The position numbers and the translations under genes are program-made. The notes under the pieces were generated by a model. The model made no database searches. It saw only the letters and a list, made by a program, of their open reading frames with translations, and had not been told where the DNA came from. From Apostichopus japonicus (lineage: Eukaryota > Echinodermata > Holothuroidea > Aspidochirotida > Stichopodidae): a stretch of 64,000 nt of DNA. The stretch spans positions 3,443,001 through 3,507,000 of the forward strand of contig NC_092574.1 in the NCBI RefSeq assembly GCF_037975245.1, in the 5' to 3' direction. Of the stretch, positions 1 to 11,603 are shown piece by piece; the first letter of the stretch is position 1, and every line of letters begins with the position of its first letter.

Positions 1-555
1 GACACACAAGAACTGTTCTATTCACTGGAAACCTTCCCAACATTAAAGCTTTGCAAGTTTCCTTCAGTTGAAAATTTTTTAAATTTCCTTTAACATGCAT
101 AGTTGGTGGTTTTTCTACATCGTCTAATTTGTTCAAATTTATGTTACATCTTTTCACTTCCATTATGACACATTGCATTATTTTATTATGGGACTCAGAA
201 AAACCTAGCACTTTCGGACAAGGAATTTCCTATTTTTGCAAAAATTCCTAAGCGCTCAAGTGACTGTAGGTCACCCTGTGACGTAGATGTGCAGAGTCGT
301 TTGAGGAAAACCTTCGAACCAGCTATTCACTTCAGCACTTACATTATGCCTGTACAACACTGTCATATATATACTGTTAGTATCAAAATGCCAATGATTT
401 ATGTTGTACACTTTTTAGAACCGAAGGTTTAGTTTCTTTGTGTTTCCCCAGTCATCAAACCGACGACAATTGCTGCAGGCTTTGGATTTATTTTGTAAGG
501 AGAACTCGCAAAGCCTTTCTCGCTCCCAGGGATCCCACCGTATGCAGGTGGAATG
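1..555. other. Flank of the hAT insertion, no gene seen
   Basis: AT-rich sequence with no convincing exon or open frame. It ends at the 8-bp target duplication of the large hAT element (556-563). Confidence 0.5.
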
Positions 556-563
556 GACCTAGT
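556..563. repeat. Left 8-bp target duplication of the hAT element
   Basis: GACCTAGT lies immediately before the left terminal repeat and recurs exactly at 11596-11603, immediately after the right terminal repeat. Confidence 0.9.
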
Positions 564-2232
564 CATGGGCGTCAATCCAGGGGGGGACGGGGGGACACGT
601 CCCCCCCACATTTCGGTGAGTGGGGAAAACAATACCAAATGTCCCCCCCACACATTTGGAAAAAGAGTAGTGTCGTGGCTCTATTTGGTTAGGGCTTACA
701 CATCTCAGGATTCATATCATCGAATATTAGAAGCTAAACTCTATGAAAAGTGACCAAGATTTTTCACATCAGTAGACCTGCCACTTTGTCTGTTTGTTGC
801 GACGAGCGAAACTTGAAATCGAAACTACAAGCTGTGTGCGGATAACGGTGCGGCCGGAGCCTACAACTAGTCCAAGAAGTATGCCCTCTATTCGAAGAAG
901 CGCGAAATTGAAACTTCCGAATGTTGCAACCTGTGTATGACCGTGTTACCACGTTAACACGACCACAGAATAGGATATTCGAAAGGTAGGTAGTTTCTAA
1001 CTATTATCTGCTGTTATCTGTAATATTCTTGTTAATAGGCCTTGAATTATTAGGCGCTATTGTGGGTCCTGAATAGGTATTGCGTTATTCGACGCGACTG
1101 TTACAACAAACATGGTATAGCTTGAAACAGTGAGATATGTCTGATCGGTCTGCTTTCTAAGTAGCATACCTGTTCCGCGAACATTCAGTTCGTCATAATC
1201 ATAGGTCATATTGAACTTAAGCCCGGACCGTCAGAGAGTTAGCTCTTTCAAAGCCTAACTTTTGGGAAGAGGAGGTGACTGACAGGTTAAGTGACATCTA
1301 GACGTTGCACGCAGTTACCAAATTTTACGACCTTGATAGATATCATTATCCGGCCTAGTCATAAACTAGTAGCCTACCGGACATTGCTCATTATGGAGTA
1401 GGCTAGGCCCATTGTGCAGCTGGGTAGCAACTTTAATGTAACTGGTATAGCCTACATTTGGTTCACCATAAATCGATCCACTGTCAAAGAGTGTGACAAG
1501 GTCCTAAAATGAACCTGCTCCAGTGCCTTAGTCAGTGAGAAATGCGCGGGGGGGGGGGGGGGGCAGCGAACACATTGCATTTTCAGTACATTCAAGAAAG
1601 GTCTTCGAGAAAGGTTTTAATAATGTTATTTATGGAGTCCTCACAAGAGCGGGAAAATATTTTTATGCCCTTACGATAGCCTACATCTACCCGTTAGCAA
1701 CCACCTCTAAAACTACGTAAGCTCAGATCCTATGAATACGTCAGGACCGGATTTGTAAATGTGGCGGCCCTGGGCATGGATCTATGTGGGACCCTCAAAC
1801 AGGCATTGGCTCCTCGTGGCAAATGGTATGATTGACCTGACACACATGCACCTACTAGCCTACTGTCAGTTGGCACAGATCTACACAGCTTTAAGCTAGA
1901 CAGCCCTTTCAGTCGCCCTGGAACGAATGTTATATATCCTAGACTGTGGGCCTATTGGTATGGGGGCCCCTGGACACATGCCCCGCTAAAACCGGTCTGT
2001 CCATACAATGGCGGTGTTACTGTCGGGGTGGGAACATAAATTTTTGATAGATATACCCCTTCCTCTTCTGACCTTCTGAGGAGCGTACATAAAACCGATG
2101 TGTACGGTATTGATGTGTCGTTACACAGGACCCGATCAACCAACCCCTCGGGTCTGAAACACTTGAAAAGCATAGTAGGAGTTTCTCATGCCCACTGGCA
2201 TCTGTCCAATTCTTCGAATCTTTCTTAAACAG

Positions 2233-2308
2233 ATGGCCGCTCCAAGGAGCAAATCACGAAAACGTCGGAGGTCATCGATGGCAGTAGGCACGACAGTGAC
2301 AACCAAAG
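2233..2308 (+). CDS. Exon 1: start codon and basic N-terminus of the OTU-hAT gene
   Basis: ATG at 2233 follows a pyrimidine-rich stretch ending in AAACAG, so a 5' non-coding exon may lie upstream. The ATGGCC context suits initiation. The 25 codons include RSKSRKRRR, a likely nuclear localisation signal. The donor GTAATT follows at 2309 in phase 1, and the next exon supplies AA to complete a Glu codon. It is too short to be certain on its own; its phase match with the OTU exon is the main support. Confidence 0.6.
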
Positions 2309-5300
2309 GTAATTGAATGAATATTGCAGTGCATATATGATGGGAATGATGAACATGTATGGCCATGATTTAAAGCACCCAAAGGATTAAATGAGTGTGA
2401 GTTGTTGCTATGGACCATATTTTCACCTAACGCCGTAGCTTGTGACAGTTATGATCAGCTACTTGGGCACATTCATTGCAATTAAAAGCCTGGAGGCAGT
2501 GAAGTGCCTTTATTTGCTCCACTGGGCTTAAGCCAACGTGCTACAAGAGGCGAGTACAACATCGATTAACGTATTGGCGCTGTCACATGAAAGGGTTCCT
2601 AGATGGCAACAATATTGTTAAGTCTGAAAACAGATTAACAAGGGTCGGATTGGTTCTGTCGGTAAAGCTCTGGACATTGGATCGGGCAATTGTGAGTTTG
2701 GACCCGACAAGGACAGCTCAGCTTTTGCTTGTTTGCCTGTGTGGCCTTGGAAACTCGACTGCCCACAAACCATGGTATGAAGAGGGTACCTGTGGAGTGA
2801 TTTTCAACAAAAAAAAAAACAGAAAAACATGTAGCGCCATATGTGCCCCCACCTCCCTCTATAGGGAAGCTCACGTAGACAAGATATCGTGACATACTGA
2901 AACAGTGTGTTGTACAGAGTGGCGTAGCCAGACTTTATCATCCAGGGGGGCAGAGGGGGGCTAAGCATCTGGAAGGTGGGGCAGAATCAGCGTATTTTGT
3001 ATAGGCCAAACAGTATTTTTCTCGATTGGTGATTCCATTTAGGGGGGGGCAAGTGGGGGGAGGCAAGGCTTTCAACTGGGAACTGGTTGTACATCAGGGT
3101 GAATATCTGTAAAGATCTATCATATATCGGTGATGAAGTGTTATATGGAACCCGGGTATTATAACTATAATTTTTTGTTGAAGAACATGTGTTCCAGCGA
3201 TATAATGGTTATCACAAATAATTTATGCTATCAAATATTTACTGTTTAGTGTTTATCGAGTAAAGCACGCGGCTTATTGAAGAAACATAATCCACTGTCC
3301 AGTGGATTCTCAGATTTCCGAGATAAACCAGATGGTATTGTTTCGTATGATGGTATTGTTTTGAAAGCCCCGGTTATTCAATTAATAAAAATCGTTATCC
3401 CGCATGTTTGCCTGATATATCGTGAGCTCGCAGAGGTCAATTCAAATAAAGCGAAGATGCAGAATATTTCGTCATGAGATTGCGTGTTTTTGTGATGCAG
3501 TATGGACGGTTTATCAATATTAATATTACTGCATATCAAAGAAATGTTTCGAAATATTATAGTGATAAAACGGACCCCTATCCTTTCCCTCCTCTAGTAT
3601 CAGCATTTAATTTACACATGCAGCTGTGTTGTCCAAGTAACCAAGGACCAGGACGGTTGGCTCAATCTCTGTTTCTTGTATGAACACGGTTTCAACATAG
3701 GTTGTTATTTTGTATTAACTCCACGTGGAGATCGTCGGACTAACCGGGGTTTGATGTGTCTGTGGAGTGATGAATAGTTGTCTTGGCTAATACGGGAGCA
3801 ATTAATTTCTAACGGAAGCACTTAAAAGCATTCAAAATATTTACCTTCTATTCGAGAATGGCTGTCGTTCTGTGTAGAAGAGAACGCCTAAAATAGAACG
3901 GTACATAGGGGAACGTTTAGTACGAAAATAATACCTAACCTCTTCGTGTAATTGTCTCTATAATTACTTATTTTTAGGTATGAACCTAATGAATGACGTA
4001 CAAATAACAGATAACAATATTTCCTCAATCACGTATAGAATCTCATCGTGCCCGCCTGCTCTCGAATGCTGAGAGATGTGGACTGAAGCTGAGGTCCGAC
4101 GTACAGGGTGACGGTAAGTGTTATTTCCGGGCACTTGCGGATCAGCTGGCAAGAATCGGTCTCCTTGAAAGTGTGAAAACCACAAGTCATGAAGCGCTCC
4201 GAGCAGAGATATGTGATTATATGCAATACAACGTGAGTACTTCGTTTAATCATTACGGTATTCATGACGGTAACCTTCGTATGTAACTGATCCTGCAGAG
4301 GCTTTCTGAGTCAGTGTCCCGGCAAGAATTACTGATCTTCTTCAGCGTGGTGGTGATTATTAGGAGGGATGATATGATGTGCGCGTAAGGTCGTCATTGA
4401 GGTCGACCAATGGATCAGTCGTTGCTCGTGACGAATATGAAACATGTTTAGTACTATCGATTCCCTTAAAACGGGACAAAATTGTTGCCAGTGAGTGGGG
4501 TTGCAAACAAACATTTGCCGCAAACCGCACTTACGCGATCAAAACACGAAGCCGCAGTGAATCAGTGTAGTGTACGGTAGCCTTCAAATGAAATGAGAAT
4601 AAAAAGGAAACCATAAGCTTACAATGTCTGTTCGAAAGGTGCACGATTTATCATGATTACTCATTTTACTAACGGTATCGAATGCATTCTGGGTATGGTA
4701 AGGCTATACAGGTTCGCACTCCTGTGTAAAGGTTCTAGGTTGGCATCAAGCCATCTCAAATACTGTCAAATAGTGCAAACCACCATATAATTTCAAGTTT
4801 ATGCAGGAAATAGTAACTCGAGAAAAATGAACAAGTTATCTGAGGATGTGATTTGTACTTCATTCCTCTCAGGCAATTCCAGAAATGGAACATCATGTCT
4901 CTGCGGAGTATATATCCAACATGCGACAAAACCACGAGTGGGCTGGAGAACCGGAAATAGTCGCCACCATGAAAAAATATGGAGTGAATATGAAAGTAGT
5001 CACAAGTGCAGCAGGGAGTACAACGAACGGATTTTACATGCATCACTTCCAAGAGAAGAACGCTACCGAAACTTTGTACTTGGGACATATCCATGAGAAC
5101 CACTATGTCAGCCTCGGTAGGTAGAACATAGTTTATGTCACCAAATCAAGATGTTTTTCACTATTAGGGAGGAGGCGCTCGCTGTAGGACATTTCATACC
5201 AGAAAGACTCGCTCATCTCTTTTGATTCTCTGAAATAAGCCTGGCCTCTCTTGTGCACATTCAGAATTACAAGTTTATAATAAATCAGCACTATGTATCC

Positions 5301-8300
5301 CTGAAACGAATAGGTATAGGCTCATAACCCTTATCATAATACCGATAACTATTCCACTTTTCAGAACCAGATGACAATCAAGAACAATACCCCACCAAAG
5401 ACATTGGAGCTCCCTCACCAGCAATGTCTTCGGCAGGTGAGAATTTATAGTTGATTGTATGTATAGTATAATAACAATCATGCAGACGAGGGTTACTGCT
5501 GTACACTCAAGACTCAGAAATCCTTCCCCTATAGGTTGTACGTTTGAACCAAAATATGGTGGATAGTCTTGAGTGGTTATTGAGGATACAGGTGTGATAT
5601 TTCAGTACAATTGATCGCAAAAAAATGTATAGAAAAAATGCACACGATAATCTGGAAAGTGTATGTAGTCAATTTGTCTCTCCAAATATACGGCGCGGAG
5701 CCAGTATGAACAGGCCTGAGAAGAAAACACTGACATCTAAGCATGCCCATCAATTACTGCGTATGCCTCTACTGAGTCCTTTCGGAAATATTATTTTGAT
5801 GTGAAAATAGCTCCCAGTCTATACTCCACTGAAATGACTTACATCCTTTTGATATATGTATGCGAAAAATAAGCAATATTTTTCATGATTACGATCCTAA
5901 ATCTGAGAAGCACGTGTCAGAGAAATTACCCATCCAAACGCTCTGTTCCATGGGCAGAATAGGAGCCTATACCGAAGAATTCCTGACGTTCCAGGACAAA
6001 ACGGCTAGTGGAGAACACTGGCTAAGGGTTGTCCCCTCCCCTGTGAGAAAATTTTTGAATAATTCAGTGTCCTTACATGCTATCTGGTGCTAAAGTTGTC
6101 ATCTTTGGAAGTAAAATTTGTGTTTGATAATTTATATTAACTAAAAATGGCTAACTGCCGAAGGGGGGGGGTAGTCACAAATACTACCCTTTAGATGCCT
6201 CTTGTGACAGGGTATTACCGCGGTCCTTTAACAATCTTAGAGGAGTTTGGTCAATGCTGACTATTGTCTAGAAGGGTATAATTTACAGCGTGTGCGAGGT
6301 TAGTACATTATATCCAAGGAATAATTATATCACCTTCATTCGTTAAAACCCCGTTATTAATGAATTTTGACCAGGGCAACAGAACATGTTGCACAAAGAG
6401 CGATTTTGCAAGACACTTCATGTTTTATAAAAGTTTTCAGTTCTTTCCTGCAATTTGTTATTCAAAAATAGATTGATCTTATTATATTTTTCTTATTATC
6501 CAATACGGCAGATTCACGAGAAACTTTCGCTAGACCTACGAAGAGGATAGAGAAGCAAAGTACAATACATTCGTTCTTCGGTCGGTCTACCCCAAAAAGG
6601 TGAGACTGCCATTGAGGTATTTTCCAAGATTCCTATAGGATATTGGTGAATTGTTGTGTTGCCTCTTAAAGCGCAACAAGGTGATTATCCAAGCACATGC
6701 ATAAGGGTTTAAAACCTAGACGATTGCAGGTAGGTACGCAAAAATGTGCACACCCTGACTAGGGCCGGTTGCCCGACAGTTCATCTATTTGCAACCTTTA
6801 ACAAGCGTAAATTTCTATACTAAAGCTGAGAAATGGCCTTGTCTCTTTATTTCAATATGTTTTAATGCCTAATTAAGTGTAGGGTGAAGTTAGTCTAGAC
6901 TATCCCTACTCCCTTCTTTCTATAAACAAGACAATTGTAGTATATGCTACAGTAGGAGATGTAATTCTTATGAATTCCCTCAAATGTCCCTTGAAGAAAC
7001 GAATAATTCCGCACTCCCAGAAAATTTTATCACCAACGGAACCTGGTCAATTAGCAAAGCTTGTTCAGCTTGGAGAACGAATTCCTCGTAAGCTTGAAAA
7101 GTGCGTTGGTGTGCTTGTGTGACGCAGATAATATATTCAGTGCCACGGTAGCCTTAGCCTACATTTCCAGTGTATTTATCAGGAATGTTCGACCCTATCT
7201 CAGTGGGGGCCGGTCGCTGCATAAGTAACTGAAGCGTCTGATTCAGTGAGATGACCATTTATACTAACAGTTTAACAACCCTCTCCAGAGTTTGTATTTA
7301 TTTAAGAAAAAATAGAGAAAAATAAAAATGCCTGGGGCCGCTCCTGAACGAAGGGTGGGCAATTGGTAAGTTGCCGTATGCTGGGTAAATAACCACATCT
7401 CCACATTGAGGTCTTGCTACAGTGGCATTGCCTCAATGTGCCAGGTGAAGGCTTGTAGCTGACTATAGTGCAGTGTTCAGACCTGCATCCTCATATGGTG
7501 AAAAAGTGCATATAATCGCTCTACTAATTGAAAACACAAGTACAGTGAGTTCCCTAACTGTTCCCATAATGATCGGGCAAATGGAAGTAAGTGCCCTTGG
7601 GCCTTGTCATTGTTTACAATAGTTGCAACCTTGTGTGTGCAATATTGACCATTTCATGTAATTCTAGCGGATTCTATAGATCAAGCCAGAACATCGTCAA
7701 ATATTATTCTCACCCAAGGCAGGTGTTGTGAGAATCATGCCATATAATTTTGGGCGACGGATCAACGAATTTACTTTTAATAGAGTATACTTTTCAAATC
7801 CTAATGAATATGTTGTTCCGCTTTCCTTTCAGACTGGCATCACAGGAACCCAAGACATTGGAATCAAAATCTACATTGGCTGATACACCACCTAGACCTT
7901 TAACGGTGACACCAAGTACGTCGCCTACTCCCGCGACCGCGACAAAAAGTGCACACAGTAGTCCTAATACGGAATCTACAGAATCGGCTCCCTTGCCTCC
8001 CTCAACACCATAGCTCACCAGTTCCTCCATCAACTTCTGTAGACGAACAGGACAAAAGTCAATGTAGCTTTGAATCCGACGTCTCCGTCTCAACACCTGG
8101 GGGTGAAGCAACTTGCTCGTCAGCAACACCGACCTTTCCTGAATCTCCTGGTTCACCACCCGGTTCAGCTTTTCAAATACCACCTAATTGTACCACAAGC
8201 TCTGTCGAGGCCACGAAACTAACCGTGCCACTTCATGACAAGCCACACCAGCCCAAGGATGTAACCTGTCTGCCATCGCAAATGCTGGGCAATAGGACAC

Positions 8301-10318
8301 TAAAGTTCCAAACGACGTGGTATGAGAAATTCCCATGGGTTCATGTTTCTTCAGAACTCGGTGGCGTGTTGTGCTTCACCTGTGTAGATGCAACATTGCA
8401 AAATCTCACGGGGATGGCGAAATATCAAGAAGACACTTTCATATCAACGGGTTTCAAGAACTGGAAAAAGGCCATCGAGAAATGCCAGAAGCATGAAAAG
8501 TCTGATGCGCACCGGATTTCCATATCAAATCTGATTTCGCGTAAGAAATCACTTGGTGTGGATCTTCAGCTGAGCAAACAAAACCATGAGTCTCAATTGT
8601 CGGCCCAGAAAGCGTTGGTGAAGATATTATCATCTCTTCAGTATCTAGCTCAGCAGGGACTAGCGATTCGAGGAAAAGAAACGATCAGCGGGAACTTCAA
8701 CGCCCTACTGCAGCTACGGGGATCCGATGATGACAACCTTAAAACGTGGCTCGAAAGAAAGACGTCTTATACTTCTGGGGCTCATCAGAACGAGATGCTA
8801 CAGCTAACGAGCCATGAGATATTGAGAAATATATGCTACGACATCAAGAGCAGCAGTGATTGCAGTGTCTTCGGTGTAATCATCGATGGTACCCAAGACT
8901 GCACAGGGAGGGAGCAGGAATCAATATGTATCAGGTATGTCGATGGCAATTTCGACGTCAGAGAAGAGTTCTTGGGTCTCTATGAGCTATCCTCAACAAC
9001 GGGATCCACGCTGTGCAGCATGTTGAAAGACGTTTTGATTAGATACCAACTGCCGATCGAGAATCTACGAGCACAGACATATGACGGCGCGAGCAACATG
9101 GCTGGCAAATATCGAGGTTGCCAGGCCGAAGTAAAGAAACTCCAGCCACTTGCGTTATACACTCACTGCGGGGCACATGTGTCGCATCTGATTGTGTCAA
9201 AAGCTGTCCAGAGTGCAGCGTTCATCAGAAACGCCCTAGATCATCTTCAGGAGCTGGGCAAGTTATACAAGAGTTCAGGGAAGTTCAAAAACCTGTATCT
9301 AGACTTGCACGATGACGTTGTTGATCATGCATCTCCAGGTCGATTGAAACCCATCTGTCCAACCCGGTGGCTAACGCACTCAGCTTCTATTAGAGCCTTT
9401 CTGGACAATTACGAAGATGTCATAAAAGCATTGGGTACAGCATCAGCTGAGTTCGGCACCAACGTAGCATCCAGAGCCACGGGAGTGATGAAGTGTGTCT
9501 CATCTGTAAGTTGCATTCTCGGATTGCTGGCTGCTCTGCCAATCATTCAATGCCTCGAGAAATTCAACCGGGCCCTGCAAAGCTCCAAAGTCACCATATC
9601 AGGTATGATCGAATCCGCAGGAGTAGTGGGAAGGGAACTTCAGCGGCTTCGTTCTGAGGAATGTTTCAAGAGTATTTTCGACGACGCACACGAGAAGGCA
9701 GCGAAATGGCACCTGGACCCTCTAGAAATACGACAGCGAAGAATCCCTGCAAAGTATGCTGGTGATGGCGAGCAACTTGTGCAGTCCACTGAAGAAAAGT
9801 TCCGCAGTGAGTATTACAAGGTACTAGACAGCGCTGCTACCAATCTAGATCATTACTTCGCGTCTACGGACATAGACCTACAAAACAAGTTGGCGTCAAT
9901 GTTACTTAATGGAGAATTCCACGCAGATCTCGTGAGTTGGTACCCTGAGCTCTCCGACAATCTTAAGATTAGTCTGCCTTTCTTTCGAGACCAGTTCCAC
10001 TCGTCGTCGGTTGAAGGGTATCGACAAATATTCAAGTCGATGAATCCAGCGGTACGGGCTATGTTTGGCGAGGTCGAAGCTCTCTTGCGGTTGCTCCTCG
10101 TCTCCCCTGCCAGTTCGACGGAAGCCGAGAGATCTTTTAGTGCTATGAGGCGTTTGAAGACATGGCTACGGAGCACCATGACTCAACAGAGGCTGAACCA
10201 TGTGATGGTGTGCCTTTTTCACCGCGAACGTCTGGCCCAGTTGAAGCCTGAGGAGTTAGCAGAGAAGTTCGTTGGTTCCTCGGATTCCAGACCCCGCATC
10301 TTCGGGCGGTTCCTGTAG
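2233..10318 (+). CDS. OTU-domain / hAT transposase fusion gene, six exons
   Basis: Proposed exons: 2233-2308, 4039-4232, 4873-5116, 5365-5436, 6512-6599 and 7833-10318. Every acceptor ends in AG and every donor begins with GT. Junction phases are 1, 0, 1, 1 and 2, and each one matches. The sum is 1053 codons including the stop, after one +1 shift near 8010. Domains in order: basic nuclear-signal-like N-terminus (1-25), OTU cysteine protease (about 40-172), acidic linker, PIP-box-like peptide (211-218), Ser/Thr/Pro-rich linker, TTF-type zinc finger (about 387-451), hAT catalytic core, and C-terminal dimerisation region (about 977-1024). hAT transposases cut and paste their own element, and OTU domains usually cleave ubiquitin. 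I infer that the protease is made as part of the transposase. Transcripts are needed to confirm the splicing. Confidence 0.8.
2918..3070. mobile_element. G-rich MITE remnant inside the hAT element
   Basis: AGTGGCGTAGCCAG followed by G runs resembles the ends of the CAGTGGCGTAGG MITE family seen complete at 22896 and 37538. No matching second end or target duplication was found, so this is at best a fragment. Confidence 0.35.
4039..5116 (+). CDS. Exons 2-3: OTU cysteine protease domain
   Basis: Exon 2 (4039-4232) carries GDGKCYFRALADQL, the OTU nucleophile motif (usually DGNCFFRA). Asp50 (4110-4112) and Cys53 (4119-4121) are the expected residues. Exon 3 (4873-5116) gives WAGEPEIVATMKKYGV and later LYLGHIHENHYVSLG, the usual C-terminal OTU block with catalytic His167 (5101-5103). 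Donor GTGAGT at 4233 and acceptor CTCTCAG before 4873 join in phase 0. There are no stops in either exon. At roughly 130 residues it is a full small OTU domain. OTU proteases are known in some Helitrons and other mobile elements; I do not recall one fused to a hAT transposase. Confidence 0.85.
5365..5436 (+). CDS. Exon 4: linker of the OTU-hAT gene
   Basis: A 72-bp exon lies between CTTTTCAG and GTGAGA. It opens in phase 1 (G from exon 3 plus AA gives Glu) and closes in phase 1. The peptide begins EPDDNQEQYPTKD and continues with Pro, Ser and Ala, so it looks like a disordered linker. No domain is recognised. Confidence 0.65.
6512..6599 (+). CDS. Exon 5: PIP-box-like peptide of the OTU-hAT gene
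   Basis: An 88-bp exon lies between TACGGCAG and GTGAGA and matches the phases of exons 4 and 6. It encodes RPTKRIEKQSTIHSFFGR. The segment QSTIHSFF fits the PCNA-interacting consensus Q-x-x-(I/L/M)-x-x-F-(F/Y), with basic residues just before it as in many genuine PIP boxes. PCNA binding is an inference from the motif alone. Confidence 0.7.
7833..10318 (+). CDS. Exon 6: TTF-type zinc finger and hAT transposase
   Basis: The acceptor CTTTCCTTTCAG precedes 7833. The exon starts in the frame LASQEPKTLESK and is Ser/Thr/Pro-rich to a TAG at 8011-8013. The long frame, open from 7949 to the TAG at 10316, carries on with the same composition, so one +1 shift near 8010 is needed. It holds a TTF-type finger (around WYEKFPWVHV, CFTC and HEKSDAH), a DUF4371-like stretch (YLAQQGLAIRG) and the hAT core. 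Likely catalytic residues are Asp576 (IIDGTQD, 8885), Asp642 (TYDGASNMAG, 9083) and Glu990 (STEAERSF, 10127). HCGAH follows the second Asp as in the family. The end SAMRRLKTWLRSTM is the dimerisation helix region. It resembles ZMYM1/ZNF862-like hAT proteins. Confidence 0.9.
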
Positions 10319-11316
10319 AATACTACTGCGCTCCACCATGATCCTCAGAGACGGCACTTCATAGCTAGAGCCAAAGCCTGTACATAGTTGTTGCTTAGTT
10401 GTAGATGGTGTTCCAAAGACGGTGCTCGTTCACTAATATTGGGAAATGAAATAGGGAGCATATTCCGTGGCAGTGCATCCCATGTTACCTTGTTGTTGAG
10501 TGATACCGGAGTTTACTCCAAAGTGAGAACACTGGGAACACGGTGGTTACAAGGTACGCTCCGACCAGAATTCACCCGATTACTAGATGCAGATCCACCT
10601 AGCAACCGAGGTAACTTGCGTGAGGACTCCAACGAACAACCACTGATTTATTTTGATGCCTTCATCACTTTAGCCACCACTCACATGGGACCTATTCTAA
10701 GTCTGACAATACATGCGCATGTGTGAGGTCCTGAAAATATGATTAAAGTGGTTTGTCTTGCCATCCTTGTTTCAAATTTCATAGAAATGTATTCTCGTAG
10801 ACCTAGCAAAACATTTAAACTGACACAGACACATTGGAAGTGTGTCACGGGTGGCATTACAATTCATTGGTGGTTTAACATGCTGGCGTATGACGACTTT
10901 TGGCCAAATTTGCGCTAAGCTCACTATACGTACTTTGCCTAATTAGTTATTTATTTGAATTATCCATTATGGGGTATAAAGAAATGCACCATTTTGTGGT
11001 ATGGCTCCCACAACGGCAAGTTGAGAAACTCACATGCAGTCGCGGCGGATAGCTTGCTTTGCCTATATTTCCGGGGACATTTTGCGACATCGTTCCTATA
11101 GGCCTATATCTGAGGCCTGGGTCATTCCTTGAACGACTTGGTGCAATATAATGTGCCGAAGTAAATTTATTCACAGATTGCTAGTTGTCATTGGTTCGAA
11201 CAAATGAGGGGTATCCTATCCTGAAACATAGATCAAAATGGGGCTGGGGTGTCCAGTTCGCCGCATCATGTGTCATCTTGCACTGGGTTCTAATGTTCAT
11301 GTCAATTGGAATCACT

Positions 11317-11322
11317 AATAAA
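11317..11322 (+). promoter_or_regulatory. Possible polyadenylation signal
   Basis: AATAAA lies about 1 kb after the transposase stop and before the right end of the element. It is a candidate only; no downstream GT-rich element was established. Confidence 0.3.
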
Positions 11323-11495
11323 GAAATAATGCACCAAAAATTAAGGCCGCATGAAATTTATTGCAGACTTCCTCAGTGACGAATTTGTATTTTTCTCCCA
11401 AAATCCCACAACTAGATGGCTGCTATATAGCCTGGCAAGTGCCATCTCCAGCGATCTGGCAGGTATTGAAATCTGAAATTTTCTTTGTATGCTGC

Positions 11496-11515
11496 GCGCC
11501 AACCGATGGTGGCGC
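11496..11515 (-). repeat. Subterminal hairpin of the hAT element
   Basis: GCGCCAACCGATGGTGGCGC forms an 8-bp stem with one mismatch, 80 bp inside the right end. The same hairpin recurs at 50357, 51602, 52304 and 53201, each followed by a similar AGCGTACAAGAAAAT-type stretch. Subterminal repeats of this kind often bind hAT transposases, which is inference here. Confidence 0.6.
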
Positions 11516-11603
11516 TCCGCTTAGATAGTACTTACGGCCGGACTAGTCGAATCGATTACGTCCCCCCCACGTTTCAAATCGGATTGACGCCCCTGGACCT
11601 AGT

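Larger units (their letters stand above)
564..11595 (+). mobile_element. Large autonomous-looking hAT transposon
   Basis: The left end reads CATGGGCGTCAATCC (564-578). The right end (11581-11595) is its reverse complement with one mismatch, giving the typical hAT start CAGGGGCG. Both ends are flanked by the same 8 bp, GACCTAGT (556-563 and 11596-11603), and 8 bp is the hAT target duplication length. Short C/G runs follow the terminal repeats inside both ends. The element is 11,032 bp, long for a hAT, because its transposase gene has six exons spread over 8 kb. The identical flanking 8-mers and the nearly open transposase argue for a fairly recent insertion. Confidence 0.9.

Noticed and set aside
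2587-2895. Overlapping frames of 86 and 101 codons inside the hAT element
   Set aside because: No recognisable domain, no splice support, and they lie between exons 1 and 2 of the OTU-hAT gene.
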